Source of the DNA: Alistipes senegalensis
GTDB lineage: Bacteria; Bacillota; Clostridia; Oscillospirales; Ruminococcaceae
Reading direction: 5' to 3'
NCBI GenBank assembly: GCA_023665275.1
Contig: JAMPEF010000001.1
Coordinates: 227,135 to 291,134, forward strand
DNA length: 64,000 nucleotides
Shown here: positions 1-9,019 of the stretch, piece by piece
Layout: each line of letters opens with the position of its first letter
How positions within the stretch are numbered: the first letter of the stretch is position 1
Program-made: the position numbers and the translations under genes
Notes under the pieces: model-generated
Databases searched by the model: none
Seen by the model: the letters and a program-made list of their open reading frames with translations, nothing else
Told to the model about the DNA's origin: nothing

Positions 1-528
1 AAGGCAGACGAAGATGCAGTTTACGATGAAGTTATAGATATAAATCTTTCTGAAATAGAGCCGACTGTATCATTCCCGCACTTACCGGAGAACGCTAAAA
101 CATTTAATGAAATTGGTGACATAAAAATAAATCAGGTTGTAATTGGTTCATGTACAAACGGCAGACTTGAAGACTTACAGGAATCCGCCGAAATCATGAA
201 AGGCAAAAAATGTGCAGACGGTGTACGTGTAATAGTAATTCCGGCAACACAGCAGATTTATCTTGATGCTATGGAACAGGGACTCTTAAAGATATTCATT
301 GAAAGCGGTGCGGTAGTTTCCACACCAACTTGTGGACCATGTTTAGGCGGACATATGGGTATACTTGCAAAGGGTGAACGTGCAGTAGCTACTACAAACA
401 GAAATTTTGTAGGACGTATGGGTCACGTTGAATCTGAAGTTTACCTTGCAAGTCCGGCAGTAGCCGCTGCAAGTGCTATTACAGGAAAAATTTCAAGTCC
501 GTGGGAGGTTATGAACTATGAAGTATGA
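1..528 (+). CDS. leuC: 3-isopropylmalate dehydratase large subunit, 3' part only
   Basis: Last 175 codons of LeuC, open at the left edge of the window. LeuC with LeuD isomerises 2-isopropylmalate to 3-isopropylmalate in leucine synthesis, using a [4Fe-4S] cluster in the cytoplasm. Cluster ligands are visible: the Cys of GSCTNGR (about base 150) and the two Cys of TCGPCLGG (about base 330-345). The reading frame is open from base 1, so an internal ATG at 196 is not the start. The stop lies inside leuD (11-base overlap), which points to translational coupling. The N-terminal two thirds and the promoter are outside the window. Confidence 0.96.
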   Translation, partial: KADEDAVYDEVIDINLSEIEPTVSFPHLPENAKTFNEIGDIKINQVVIGSCTNGRLEDLQESAEIMKGKKCADGVRVIVIPATQQIYLDAMEQGLLKIFIESGAVVSTPTCGPCLGGHMGILAKGERAVATTNRNFVGRMGHVESEVYLASPAVAAASAITGKISSPWEVMNYEV

Positions 529-1012
529 GGGTAAAGTTATTAAATATGGTGATAACGTTGATACGGACGTAATAATTCCGGCACGTTATCTTAACACAAG
601 CGACCATGCAGAACTTGCTTCACATTGTATGGAAGATTTGGACAAGACTTTTGTTACAAGAGTTCAGCAGGGTGATATTATCACAGCAGGCTTTAATTTC
701 GGTTGTGGTTCGTCAAGGGAACACGCACCAATTGCTATCAAGGCAAGCGGAATATCTCTTGTTATCGCAAAGAGTTTTGCAAGAATTTTTTACAGAAATT
801 CAATAAATATCGGACTTGCTATTGTTGAGTGTCCGGAGGCTGTCGACGGTATCAGTGAGGGCGACAAGGTAGAGGCTGATATGGACAATGGTATTATCTG
901 CAACCTTACAACAGGCAAGGAATACAAGACAGCACCGTTTCCGGAGTTCGTGCAGAAAATCATTGAAAACGGCGGTTTAATTAATTCTATCGCTGAGGGC
1001 ATTATAAAGTAA
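518..1012 (+). CDS. leuD: 3-isopropylmalate dehydratase small subunit
   Basis: 164 aa, the usual length for the clostridial and archaeal-type small subunit. It supplies the swivelling domain that completes the isopropylmalate isomerase active site with LeuC. The N-terminal [15 protein letters not shown] segment and the [14 protein letters not shown] substrate-binding loop (about residues 62-75) are intact. The start ATG lies inside leuC, with a GGGAGG site about 9 bases upstream. leuB is not directly next: two unrelated small genes intervene. Confidence 0.96.
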   Translation: MKYEGKVIKYGDNVDTDVIIPARYLNTSDHAELASHCMEDLDKTFVTRVQQGDIITAGFNFGCGSSREHAPIAIKASGISLVIAKSFARIFYRNSINIGLAIVECPEAVDGISEGDKVEADMDNGIICNLTTGKEYKTAPFPEFVQKIIENGGLINSIAEGIIK

Positions 1013-1052
1013 TGTAAGTGGAGTTATTAAGTAAAAAAGGAGGTGAATAATT

Positions 1053-1337
1053 ATGAAATTGAAATATAGTGTCTATAGCCATTATCCAATATGGATTGCT
1101 GGTGAAGCAGAGTATCGTATTGAAGATATGAGTAATGAACATCTTCGTAATGCTTATAATCGTTTAAAGGAAATGGAGAAGATGTGTTTTCAATATACTT
1201 TTGATGAGTTAAAAGTTAATACAAATGATATTGAAAATTATTCTGTTTTGTCTATGCCAGGTTTTTTGTTTAATAACAATGGAAAGATATATATTAAAGC
1301 TTTTGAAGAGGAAATGAAAGAGCGAGGTTTATTATAA
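1053..1337 (+). CDS. small orphan protein between leuD and leuB
   Basis: 94 aa, family not recognised. It has a strong ribosome binding site (AAAGGAGGTG) 8 bases before the ATG. The protein is charged, with no signal peptide or membrane segment. A central helical stretch (HLRNAYNRLKEMEKM) is followed by a short C-terminal part ending FEEEMKERGLL. It interrupts the leu operon, and an imperfect copy of the last 20 bases of leuD lies just after it, suggesting arrival by insertion or local duplication. Codons are more AT-rich than in leuD and leuB. Function unknown. Confidence 0.7.
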   Translation: MKLKYSVYSHYPIWIAGEAEYRIEDMSNEHLRNAYNRLKEMEKMCFQYTFDELKVNTNDIENYSVLSMPGFLFNNNGKIYIKAFEEEMKERGLL

Positions 1338-1394
1338 AAATCTTGACAGCAACTGTATATAAAAAATGAGGGCATAATAAAATAATTTCTTTAT

Positions 1395-1423
1395 ACGGAG
1401 TGGGAAAAATATTCCTGCTCCGT
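1395..1423 (+). other. hairpin in the leader of the next gene
   Basis: Arms ACGGAG and CTCCGT with an inner GGAA/TTCC pairing enclose a small A/T loop, ending 17 bases before the ATG at 1441. It lacks a T-run, so it is not a convincing terminator. A processing or translation-modulating role is possible. Confidence 0.4.
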
Positions 1424-1440
1424 GCATACAGGAGATTTCT

Positions 1441-1875
1441 ATGAATGAAATAATAAAAAATATTATTGTCGTTGACGATGACGGCACTTTGGAGGGAACT
1501 TTTACAAGTAAAATTTTTCCGAACGACGACACACAGGAAATGACTATATATATCCGCAATAAATCTTTAATGGACTATGCGGAAAAATGTATAAATCATT
1601 TCAACTCAATGCCTGATGATATGGTTGACGGAATATGTCGGAGAATAATAAAAAACTTACAGTTTATAGGTGCAGATTTTGAACTTTCAGAGTTTGAAAA
1701 CGTAAGGGATATTTTAAATTACTGCTGGTTTACTACAATGGCAGTTGATATTCCTGAAAATGAAGAAATATCATACTTGATTGAGGGCGAGGGCGAATGG
1801 GGTGAAATCGTCGGAATTGTCGTAAAAAACGGCAGTATTTCATATGTCGGTGACAATTATTATTCTTATATTTAA
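1441..1875 (+). CDS. orphan acidic protein, immunity-like (possibly DUF6985-like)
   Basis: 144 aa, cytoplasmic and strongly acidic. It starts after ACAGGAGATTTCT. The N-terminal half looks like beta strands ([17 protein letters not shown]). A helical middle follows (residues about 40-80), and the C-terminal motif [20 protein letters not shown] resembles the end of DUF6985-type domains often found as lone immunity or house-cleaning proteins. That family link is from memory of the motif and is tentative. It is cotranscribed with leuB (15-base gap). No toxin gene is nearby. Confidence 0.6.
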   Translation: MNEIIKNIIVVDDDGTLEGTFTSKIFPNDDTQEMTIYIRNKSLMDYAEKCINHFNSMPDDMVDGICRRIIKNLQFIGADFELSEFENVRDILNYCWFTTMAVDIPENEEISYLIEGEGEWGEIVGIVVKNGSISYVGDNYYSYI

Positions 1876-1889
1876 AGGAGATTAAAAAA

Positions 1890-2963
1890 ATGGAATTTAA
1901 TATTGCACTTCTTAAAGGTGACGGCATAGGTCCTGAAATCGTGGACAGCACCGTTGCCGTACTTGAAAAGGTGGCTGAAAAATTCGGTCATAAGTTCAAT
2001 TTCACACCGTATTTAATAGGCGGTTGTGCATACGACGCTACAGGCGAGCCACTTCCGAAAGAAACTGTTGATGGCTGTCTTGCAAGTGACAGCGTACTTT
2101 TAGGAGCAGTAGGCGGTTACAAATGGGATAATCTTTCCGGCGACAAGAGACCTGAAAAGGCTTTACTCGGAATACGTTCCGCACTTGGACTTTTCACGAA
2201 TTTACGTCCGGCGAAACTCTATCCGGCATTGCGTACGGCGTCACCGCTTAAAGAAGAAATCGTCGGTGATGGTTTCGATTTGATGATAGTCCGTGAGCTC
2301 ACAGGCGGTATTTACTTTGGTGACCGTGGTTACAGACAGGGAAAGTATGGCGAAGAGGCTTACGATACGGAGGCTTACAGTGTTACGGAAATCGAACGTA
2401 TTGGACGTGTTGCATTTGAGACAGCCATGAAACGTAACAAGAAACTTACAAGTATTGATAAAGCGAATGTTCTTGAAAGTTCACGTTTATGGCGTAAGAC
2501 AATGCATGAACTTGCTGAACAGTATCCGGAAGTAGAATACAGTGATATGTTTGTTGATAATGCTGCTATGCAGTTGGTAAGGAATCCACAGCAGTTTGAT
2601 GTTATTGTAACTTCAAATATGTTCGGTGACATCCTTTCCGACGAGGCATCACAGATAACGGGTTCTATTGGTATGCTTGCATCTGCATCACTGGGAGCAG
2701 GTACAAGGGGTATGTATGAACCAATTCACGGCTCTGCACCGGATATTGCCGGACAGAACAAGGCTAATCCGATTGCTACAATACTTTCCGGAGCTATGAT
2801 GTTGCGTTATTCTTTTGAACTTTCCGAAGAGGCGGACTGCATAGAAAAAGCCGTTGACAGCGTTCTTAATGCCGGCTACCGTACCGCTGACCTTATGGGC
2901 AATGCAGAGGGTATACCGCTTAGCTGTACAGAAATGACCGAAAAGGTTCTTAAGGCTTTATGA
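1890..2963 (+). CDS. leuB: 3-isopropylmalate dehydrogenase
   Basis: 357 aa, full length. It oxidises and decarboxylates 3-isopropylmalate with NAD+ to give 2-ketoisocaproate, the third step of leucine synthesis. Visible family motifs are GDGIGPEI at the N-terminus, the substrate-contact segment [11 protein letters not shown] (about 133-143), the metal-binding [13 protein letters not shown] region (about 242-254), and the NAD-binding [18 protein letters not shown] (about 277-294). The start follows AAAGGAG. The TGA overlaps the ATG of the next gene (ATGA), so the downstream ATPase is translationally coupled. Confidence 0.97.
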   Translation: MEFNIALLKGDGIGPEIVDSTVAVLEKVAEKFGHKFNFTPYLIGGCAYDATGEPLPKETVDGCLASDSVLLGAVGGYKWDNLSGDKRPEKALLGIRSALGLFTNLRPAKLYPALRTASPLKEEIVGDGFDLMIVRELTGGIYFGDRGYRQGKYGEEAYDTEAYSVTEIERIGRVAFETAMKRNKKLTSIDKANVLESSRLWRKTMHELAEQYPEVEYSDMFVDNAAMQLVRNPQQFDVIVTSNMFGDILSDEASQITGSIGMLASASLGAGTRGMYEPIHGSAPDIAGQNKANPIATILSGAMMLRYSFELSEEADCIEKAVDSVLNAGYRTADLMGNAEGIPLSCTEMTEKVLKAL

Positions 2964-4156
2964 ATGAAAAAATTGAAAAGCTTGCATTAAAGCGTGATTC
3001 CATAGCTATTTTTTACGGAATAGGTGATAATCCGGTAATAAGCGGATTATATTATCTTCTTGATTCATATTGCGGTGATATAAATGAATTTATTAGATAT
3101 TATGCTTATACTGTGAATTCTCTTTATAAAAGCGGTTATGTAAATCTGAGTGAATATATATTGAAAATCATTCTTGAAATGGATAATTTTTATATAAAAA
3201 AGTACGCCGACAGTGATGAAATTCCCACTGAAATGACAGACTGTCTTATAAATGAACTGAAATTTTTTCAGGAACTTTCAGAGCTTACACCAGAAGACTT
3301 CCTGTCGGAACTTGACTATAGTGGCTTTATGCCAAGATGGAAAAATTCACAGGTTGATATAGTGGGCAGTTATCTTGAAAGACTTAAACTTGTCCACAGA
3401 TACGGCTATGGACAGTATGCGGAGTATAAAATGTTTATTTTTAAGGATTCAAAAATTACTCCGGTGAAATACCCCGATACACAACGTCTTGACCACCTTT
3501 ACGGCTACAAAAGAGAACGACAGGCGGTTATTGACAATACACTTGCACTACTTGACGGCAAACCGGCTCAGAACGTTCTTTTATACGGTGATGCAGGTAC
3601 GGGAAAATCATCATCTGTTAAAGCAATAGTCAACGAATACGCCGACAAGGGTTTACGCCTTATTGAGATAACAAAGGAACAGTTACGGGACATTCCACAA
3701 ATTATTGACGATATAAGCCATAATCCGCTTAAATTCATAATTTTTATAGATGATTTGACTTTCAATTCCGGTGAAGACTGTTTCGGTTCGCTGAAAGCCA
3801 TGTTAGAGGGTTCAGCGTCGGCACGTTCGGACAATATAGTTATCTATGCCACAAGCAACAGAAGACATCTTGTCAAGGAGACGTTTTCCGAACGTGAAGG
3901 CGACGACGTTCACCGCAATGATACCATGCAGGAATTAATATCACTTTCGGCACGTTTCGGATTGCGTGTTAATTTCAGCAGACCCGACAAGAAAGAATTT
4001 ATCCGCATAGCCGGTGAACTCGCTAAACAGAAAGGTCTTTCACTGGACGAAAATGAATTTGAATTAAAGGCTGAACGTTTTGTAATGACTTCCGGAAACG
4101 GTCGCTCACCACGAACCGCAAAACAATTTGTCAATCAGCTTATAAACGAAAAATAA
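2960..4156 (+). CDS. AAA+ ATPase of the DUF815 family
   Basis: 398 aa. The C-terminal half is a P-loop ATPase. Walker A is [10 protein letters not shown] (about 209-218), Walker B is [10 protein letters not shown] (about 252-261), sensor 1 is YATSNRRH, and the arginine-rich end [10 protein letters not shown] is typical of DUF815. The N-terminal 170 residues are a family-specific, mostly helical region. DUF815 proteins are widespread conserved ATPases without a settled role. The 4-base overlap with leuB makes it part of the leu operon here, but nothing in the sequence ties it to leucine synthesis. Confidence 0.85.
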   Translation: MNEKIEKLALKRDSIAIFYGIGDNPVISGLYYLLDSYCGDINEFIRYYAYTVNSLYKSGYVNLSEYILKIILEMDNFYIKKYADSDEIPTEMTDCLINELKFFQELSELTPEDFLSELDYSGFMPRWKNSQVDIVGSYLERLKLVHRYGYGQYAEYKMFIFKDSKITPVKYPDTQRLDHLYGYKRERQAVIDNTLALLDGKPAQNVLLYGDAGTGKSSSVKAIVNEYADKGLRLIEITKEQLRDIPQIIDDISHNPLKFIIFIDDLTFNSGEDCFGSLKAMLEGSASARSDNIVIYATSNRRHLVKETFSEREGDDVHRNDTMQELISLSARFGLRVNFSRPDKKEFIRIAGELAKQKGLSLDENEFELKAERFVMTSGNGRSPRTAKQFVNQLINEK

Positions 4157-4178
4157 TCAGGGAGGTTTAATTTTTAAA

Positions 4179-5378
4179 ATGCTTACTCTTGACAAAATAT
4201 ATCACGCAAGATATGTACTTAAACAGGTTATCCGTGAAACAGATGTAATTCATGCACCTAATATCAATACGGAATCTGATATTTATCTGAAAACTGAAAA
4301 TCTTCAGATAACGGGTTCTTTTAAGGTAAGAGGTGCATACTATAAGATGTCACAGCTTTCTGACGAGGAAAAGTCACGAGGTGTTATAGCGTGTTCTGCC
4401 GGAAATCACGCACAAGGTGTAGCACTTGCCGCACAGAAAAACGGTATTCCAGCGATAATATGTCTGCCAGACGGTGCGCCTATTTCAAAAGTTGAGGCTA
4501 CAAAGAGTTACGGTGCAAATGTCTGCCTTGTAAAAGGTGTCTATGATGACGCATACGCCGAGGCACTCCGACAGCGTGACGAAATGGGTTATACATTCGT
4601 ACACCCGTTTGACGATGAAAACGTTATAGCCGGACAAGGTACAATAGGTCTTGAATTACTGGAACAGCTTCCGCAAATGGACGCTGTAATAGTTCCCGTC
4701 GGTGGTGGCGGACTTATTTCAGGAGTTGCCTATGCAATAAAAAGCCTTAACCCTGATATAAAGGTCTATGGCGTACAGGCTTCCGGTGCGCCGAGTATGT
4801 TTAATTCAATTCACGACCACAAAATAGAATGTCTTGACAGTGTTTCCACAATTGCCGACGGTATAGCGGTTAAAGAACCAGGGGAGAATACATTTAAATA
4901 TGTTACAGAATATGTTGATGACATAGTGACAGTAACCGATGATGAAATTTCGGCGGCTATACTTGCCCTTATGGAAAAGCAGAAACTTGTCACGGAGGGT
5001 GCTGGTGCTGTATCCGTTGCGGCGGCGATGTTCAATAAAGTTCCTATCAAAAATAAAAAAGTAGTATGTCTTCTTTCCGGTGGCAATATCGACGTTACAA
5101 TATTATCAAGGGTCATCAAGCGTGGACTTCTTATGACGGGTCGCACCTGCTCACTCAACATTGAACTTATTGACAAACCAGGTCAGCTTTTAGGTGTATC
5201 AGGCATTATCGCCGAACATGGTGGAAATGTCATCTCTATTCACCATGAACGTGCTAACGAGGGTTCGGCAGTGAACGGCTGTTATCTGCGTATAGTCCTT
5301 GAAACACGTAACTATAATCATATTGAAGAAATCAAAAACGCACTCAGGGAAAACGGTTTTAAAATCGTCAACGAATAA
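4179..5378 (+). CDS. ilvA: threonine ammonia-lyase (threonine deaminase)
   Basis: 399 aa. A PLP-dependent fold-type II enzyme that converts threonine to 2-oxobutanoate and ammonia, the entry to isoleucine synthesis. The PLP lysine is in TGSFKVRGAY (about 47-56), the phosphate-binding loop is VGGGGLISG (about 174-182), and SGGN is near residue 300. The last 75 residues form one ACT-like regulatory domain (NIELIDKPGQLLGVSGIIAEHGG), so allosteric control by an amino acid is likely. It has a good AGGGAGGT site. ridA follows at once, matching the reactive enamine product. Confidence 0.93.
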   Translation: MLTLDKIYHARYVLKQVIRETDVIHAPNINTESDIYLKTENLQITGSFKVRGAYYKMSQLSDEEKSRGVIACSAGNHAQGVALAAQKNGIPAIICLPDGAPISKVEATKSYGANVCLVKGVYDDAYAEALRQRDEMGYTFVHPFDDENVIAGQGTIGLELLEQLPQMDAVIVPVGGGGLISGVAYAIKSLNPDIKVYGVQASGAPSMFNSIHDHKIECLDSVSTIADGIAVKEPGENTFKYVTEYVDDIVTVTDDEISAAILALMEKQKLVTEGAGAVSVAAAMFNKVPIKNKKVVCLLSGGNIDVTILSRVIKRGLLMTGRTCSLNIELIDKPGQLLGVSGIIAEHGGNVISIHHERANEGSAVNGCYLRIVLETRNYNHIEEIKNALRENGFKIVNE

Positions 5379-5393
5379 ACAGGAGGTATTAAA

Positions 5394-5771
5394 ATGAAAA
5401 AAATCCATACTGATAAAGCACCGGCTGCTGTAGGTCCTTACTCACAGGCTGTAATTTCCGGCGGAATGGTCTACACTTCCGGACAGATTGCAATTAATCC
5501 GGCTACAAACACTGTAGAGGCTGTTACGATTGAGGAACAGACAGAGCAGGTTATGCAGAATCTCAGGGCAGTTTTAGAAGAATCCGGCTCGTCTTTCGAT
5601 AGGGCTGTAAAGACAACCTGTTTTCTTGCCGATATGAACGACTTCACGACATTCAACGGCATTTACGGAAAATATTTCACATCACTTCCGGCAAGAAGTT
5701 GTGTAGCTGTAAAGACGTTACCGAAAAATGTTCTTGTTGAAGTTGAAGTAATCGCCGAAGTAAGCGAATAA
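5394..5771 (+). CDS. ridA: RidA-family enamine/imine deaminase
   Basis: 125 aa, typical of the family. It hydrolyses reactive 2-aminoacrylate and 2-aminocrotonate released by PLP lyases such as IlvA, protecting PLP enzymes in the cytoplasm. Hallmarks are APAAVGPYSQAV at the N-terminus, YTSGQIAINP, and the catalytic arginine in LPARSCVAVKTLPK (about 99-112) followed by VEVEVIA. It starts 15 bases after ilvA with AGGAGG, a tight functional pairing. Confidence 0.95.
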   Translation: MKKIHTDKAPAAVGPYSQAVISGGMVYTSGQIAINPATNTVEAVTIEEQTEQVMQNLRAVLEESGSSFDRAVKTTCFLADMNDFTTFNGIYGKYFTSLPARSCVAVKTLPKNVLVEVEVIAEVSE

Positions 5772-5785
5772 TCGGGGAGTTTATT

Positions 5786-6712
5786 ATGAAAGTAAGTGAT
5801 TTACAGGAAGAAATCCTGAAATTAAAAAAAGAAACTAATACCGTGATACTTGCACACTGCTATCAGGCACGGGAAATAGTCGAAATAGCGGACTTCACCG
5901 GTGACAGCTATAAACTCAGCGTCGACGCAAAAAACACCGACGCTGAAAATATAATCTTCTGTGGTGTGCATTTCATGGCTGAAACTGCTAAAATCCTCGC
6001 ACCACAGAAACGTGTTTTTCTTGCAAACAGAAACGCCGGCTGTCCTATGGCTGAACAGATGGACGCCGAAATGATTTCCATGCTGAAAGACAAAGAACCC
6101 GACCGGACTGTTGTTGCATATATAAATACGACTGCTTCATTGAAAACAGTCTGTGATGTATGTGTTACGTCGTCAAGTGCGTTGAAAATTGTCCGCAAAA
6201 TAGATAATGATAAGATTTTATTTATTCCGGACTGCAATTTAGGTGACTACGTAAAAAGAAACATTCCGGAAAAGGATATAAAATTACTGAATGGTGGTTG
6301 TCCTACCCATGCGGGAGTTACGGTAAAAGAAGTACAGAAAGCAAAATCTGAACACCCGAACGCTTTATTTTTGGTACACCCTGAATGTAGTCCGAAAGTC
6401 GTTGAACTTGCTGATTATGTAGGCTCTACTTCAGGAATTATGGACTATGCTAAAAAGTCAACCGCACAGGAATTTATAATAGGTACGGAAACTTCAATAG
6501 CTGAACATCTTCAATATGACTGTCCGGATAAGAAATTTTATCCGGTAACTAAAGATATTGTATGTCATAATATGAAGATAACTACACTTCCGGACGTTTA
6601 CAGTACCTTAAAGGGCATGGATAACGGTGAGGCTTTTGAAATTCTGATGTCAGACGAACTTATAGCAAAAGCCGGAAAGTGTATCGACGAAATGATAAAA
6701 CTTGGCGGTTGA
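5786..6712 (+). CDS. nadA: quinolinate synthase
   Basis: 308 aa. Condenses iminoaspartate with dihydroxyacetone phosphate to quinolinate in de novo NAD synthesis, with a [4Fe-4S] cluster held by three cysteines. Candidate ligands are in VCDVCVTSSSA (about 110-120), HPECSPKV (about 197-204) and IVCHNMK (about 258-264). Other motifs are ILAHCYQ near the N-terminus, GVHFMAETAKIL and PDCNLGDYV. nadB and nadC, its usual partners, do not follow; hydE overlaps or abuts it instead. It may depend on aspartate oxidase or dehydrogenase encoded elsewhere. Confidence 0.95.
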   Translation: MKVSDLQEEILKLKKETNTVILAHCYQAREIVEIADFTGDSYKLSVDAKNTDAENIIFCGVHFMAETAKILAPQKRVFLANRNAGCPMAEQMDAEMISMLKDKEPDRTVVAYINTTASLKTVCDVCVTSSSALKIVRKIDNDKILFIPDCNLGDYVKRNIPEKDIKLLNGGCPTHAGVTVKEVQKAKSEHPNALFLVHPECSPKVVELADYVGSTSGIMDYAKKSTAQEFIIGTETSIAEHLQYDCPDKKFYPVTKDIVCHNMKITTLPDVYSTLKGMDNGEAFEILMSDELIAKAGKCIDEMIKLGG

Positions 6713-6713
6713 T

Positions 6714-7745
6714 ATGGATTCTTTAATAAAAAAGCTCTATCATGAAAGAAATCTTTCCGATGACGAATTTAAAACCCTGATTGAAAGTTCCGGAGGTTCG
6801 GAACTGCTTGTTAAATACGCCGATTCAGTAAGACGGAAATATTACGGGAAAAAAGTTTTTTTACGTGGACTGATTGAGATTTCAAGCTACTGTAAAAATG
6901 ACTGTCTATATTGCGGAATACGTCGGAGCAACAAAAATGCTGAACGTTACCGGCTCACCCGTGAGGAAATATTATCATGTTGCGATAATGGTTATAGACT
7001 TGGATTCCGCACTTTTGTTATGCAAGGTGGGGAGGATTCGTATTTTACTGATGATTTTATGTGTTCTCTGATTTCAGAAATAAAACAGAAATATCCGGAT
7101 TGTGCCGTTACGCTGTCACTTGGTGAGCGTTCATATGATAGTTACAGACGGCTGAAAAATGCCGGTGCTGACCGCTATTTATTACGACATGAAACGGCAT
7201 CACCGGAATTTTACAGGAAATTACATCCGTCGGAAATGAAACTTGAAAACCGTCTTGAATGTTTATATAATCTCCGTTCACTCGGCTATCAGGTGGGAGC
7301 AGGGTTCATGGTAGGTGTACCGTTTCAGACGACGGAAAATATTATTGAAGATTTACGGTTTTTACAGGACTTAAAGCCACAAATGATAGGAATCGGAGCA
7401 TTTATTCCGCATCATGATACGCCTTTCCGGAACGAAAAAGCCGGAACGCTTGAAATGACATTAAAACTTCTCGGAATATTGCGTTTAATGTTTCCGGTGG
7501 CACTTATTCCGGCAACTACAGCACTCGGTACAATAGCTCCGGACGGTCGTGAACTCGGCTTGAAAACGGGTTGTAACGTCGTTATGCCTAATCTTTCACC
7601 GGTGAACGTCCGGAAAAAATACAGTTTATATGATAATAAAATCTGTACCGGAGAAGAGGCGGCAGAATGTAAAGACTGTCTGCACAGACGTATAGAAAGT
7701 GCAGGTTATGAAATTTCCGCTGAACGTGGTGACGCTTTAATTTAA
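6714..7745 (+). CDS. hydE: [FeFe]-hydrogenase H-cluster radical SAM maturase HydE
   Basis: 343 aa from the ATG at 6714; a TTG at 6702 is in frame but lies inside nadA without a better site. The radical-SAM cluster motif is CKNDCLYCG (about 58-66), and the barrel carries MQGGED and GAGFMVGVPFQT. A Cys-rich C-terminus (CTGEEAAECKDCLHRR) is typical of HydE and would hold a second cluster. HydE helps build the dithiolate-bridged diiron subcluster of [FeFe]-hydrogenase. hydF, hydG and hydrogenase genes are not in the window. Thiazole-synthase-like relatives (ThiH, BioB, PylB) are the alternative, but the overall match favours HydE. Confidence 0.88.
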   Translation: MDSLIKKLYHERNLSDDEFKTLIESSGGSELLVKYADSVRRKYYGKKVFLRGLIEISSYCKNDCLYCGIRRSNKNAERYRLTREEILSCCDNGYRLGFRTFVMQGGEDSYFTDDFMCSLISEIKQKYPDCAVTLSLGERSYDSYRRLKNAGADRYLLRHETASPEFYRKLHPSEMKLENRLECLYNLRSLGYQVGAGFMVGVPFQTTENIIEDLRFLQDLKPQMIGIGAFIPHHDTPFRNEKAGTLEMTLKLLGILRLMFPVALIPATTALGTIAPDGRELGLKTGCNVVMPNLSPVNVRKKYSLYDNKICTGEEAAECKDCLHRRIESAGYEISAERGDALI

Positions 7746-7751
7746 ACAAAA

Positions 7752-7791
7752 ACCGGACGGCTTTTTTTAAAAGCTGTCCGGTAATTTTTTT
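7752..7791. terminator. bidirectional intrinsic terminator
   Basis: A 14-base-pair stem with one G-U pair, arms ACCGGACGGCTTTT and AAAAGCTGTCCGGT, is followed by TTTTTTT on the plus strand and preceded by A-rich DNA, so it can serve both converging genes. Confidence 0.85.
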
Positions 7792-8590
7792 ACTGTATGG
7801 TGGTATTGTCGGGAGTGGAGTTTTCCGCATTGGCGGCATAGTTCATAGTATCCTGAAGTCCCTGTGAATTTGCATATAAGTCACCTGATTCACCGGAATT
7901 GTTATTGATTTCAGGCTGTGAATTTACCTGATAGTCCGGATTTTCGGGTGTATTCTGATAATTCTGATTTTCTTGTGTGTCGGGAGTATTTACATCAGGC
8001 TGGCTTTCAACGGGTGTTTCCGGAGTTACGGGGTCAACAGGTGTTTCGGGAACTGATACCGCACCTGTTACAGTAACTTTTATCTGTACTTCAATTGCGG
8101 GGTTATTATCGAACTGCAATATAATGTTACATTCGCCAGGGTTTACGCCTGTTATGTTACCTAAATCGCTTACGGTAGCAATGTTGGAGTCAGAACTTGT
8201 CCATATTTCATTAGTTTCTGCTGAGCCGTCCGGATAGCTGTATATATATGGCATATCGCTTTCACCGACACCAATAGTTATTTCACGGGTTGAAAGCTGT
8301 ACCATTGCCGAAAGATTCGGGTCAACTACAGGAGCAGGCGGAGCAGTCGTTGTAGTTGTCGGCGGTTCTGTGATGATTTCCGTTGTGGTTGTTGTGGTAG
8401 TAGTAGTTGTGGTAGTAGTCGTGCCTTTTTTACCGTCTTTTCCGGATTTGTCGGTGCAGGCATTGGCAATAAGAATTATAAATATAAGTACGATTAATGC
8501 AATGACTGCGAGGGCGGCAAGCTGTCTGCGCCGGAGAACTTCTTTAGTAACCTTTTTGCGTGGTCTCTGGGAGTTATTGTTATTGTCCAT
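7790..8590 (-). CDS. membrane-anchored protein with poly-Thr linker and Ig-like (BIG2) domain
   Basis: 266 aa. A basic cytoplasmic N-terminus (about 1-23) is followed by one hydrophobic helix (about 25-44), a run of 14 threonines, a bacterial Ig-like group 2 domain (about 93-175, with IWTSSDSNIATVSDLGNITG), and a Pro/Gln/Asn-rich C-terminal tail. The topology is cytoplasm-in, long exposed outside part, no cleavage site. BIG2 domains are surface-adhesion or spacer modules; a specific function cannot be read. The start follows AAAGGGA. It is transcribed alone from the promoter at 8816-8844 with a leader of about 220 bases. Same architecture as the SH3 protein at 29582-30766. Confidence 0.8.
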   Translation of the reverse strand: MDNNNNSQRPRKKVTKEVLRRRQLAALAVIALIVLIFIILIANACTDKSGKDGKKGTTTTTTTTTTTTTTEIITEPPTTTTTAPPAPVVDPNLSAMVQLSTREITIGVGESDMPYIYSYPDGSAETNEIWTSSDSNIATVSDLGNITGVNPGECNIILQFDNNPAIEVQIKVTVTGAVSVPETPVDPVTPETPVESQPDVNTPDTQENQNYQNTPENPDYQVNSQPEINNNSGESGDLYANSQGLQDTMNYAANAENSTPDNTTIQ

Positions 8591-8815
8591 TTTTTAGAAT
8601 CCCTTTCTGTATTTTAATCAATATCTCTTCTGAGATAACAAGTTTCTTTTTCACACGGAAACTATAATTAAAATATTTAAATCCAGCGTTTTTCCGAACC
8701 CGACATTTGTACATGTCGATAGTACCGAAGTAGATTTTATGACTTCTGCTGAATATGGCAACTGACGGAAATTTTAGTATTCCGGATAGTTTTCATGGAA
8801 AAAGTCCTTTAATAT
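8591..8815 (-). promoter_or_regulatory. long structured 5' leader, possible riboswitch-like element
   Basis: The gene-free stretch 8591-9019 holds this leader, its promoter and an AT-rich remainder. Read on the minus strand, ATCCGG (near 8786-8781) can pair with CTGGAT (near 8686-8681). That closes a roughly 100-base junction containing hairpins GAAGT/ACTTC and CGACAT/ATGTCG and a CGGAA/TTCCG hairpin beside the closing stem. No T-run terminator was found between this fold and the ATG. It does not match the core motifs I know for c-di-GMP-I, THF, fluoride or preQ1 riboswitches. Fold is by eye only. Confidence 0.45.
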
Positions 8816-8844
8816 ATTATAGCATAATGTTACAGAATTGTCAC
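8816..8844 (-). promoter_or_regulatory. sigma-A promoter for the Ig-like protein
   Basis: Minus strand: -35 GTGACA, 17-base spacer, -10 TATAAT. Predicted start near 8809, about 220 bases before the ATG at 8590. Confidence 0.75.
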
Positions 8845-9019
8845 GTACTTTTGAAAAAATTCCGCACATTGCCATATATTCAACAGAATTTTTGTCATTT
8901 TTTGCCAATAAAAACGAACAAACGTTTTAACTAATAGATGCTTTTCATGAAAATAAGGGGATTTTATACATATTTTTGCATATAAGTTATTTTATTATTG
9001 CCTTTTTCGGCAATATATT

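Noticed and set aside
1345-1350. TTGACA as a promoter for the 1441 gene
   Set aside because: No TATAAT-like element at 16 to 18 bases; the nearest AT-rich hexamers are at wrong distances.
8370-8430. Short tandem repeats resembling a CRISPR or microsatellite (also near 12760-12890, 30470-30560 and 39300-39470)
   Set aside because: They are in-frame Thr/Glu-rich linkers with mixed codons; no unique spacers or constant repeats.
8370-8597. Plus-strand frame with a long poly-valine run
   Set aside because: It is the complement of the poly-threonine linker of the real minus-strand gene.
8591-8815. c-di-GMP-I riboswitch in the leader
   Set aside because: The conserved GCAAACC and GACGCAAAGCC segments are missing.
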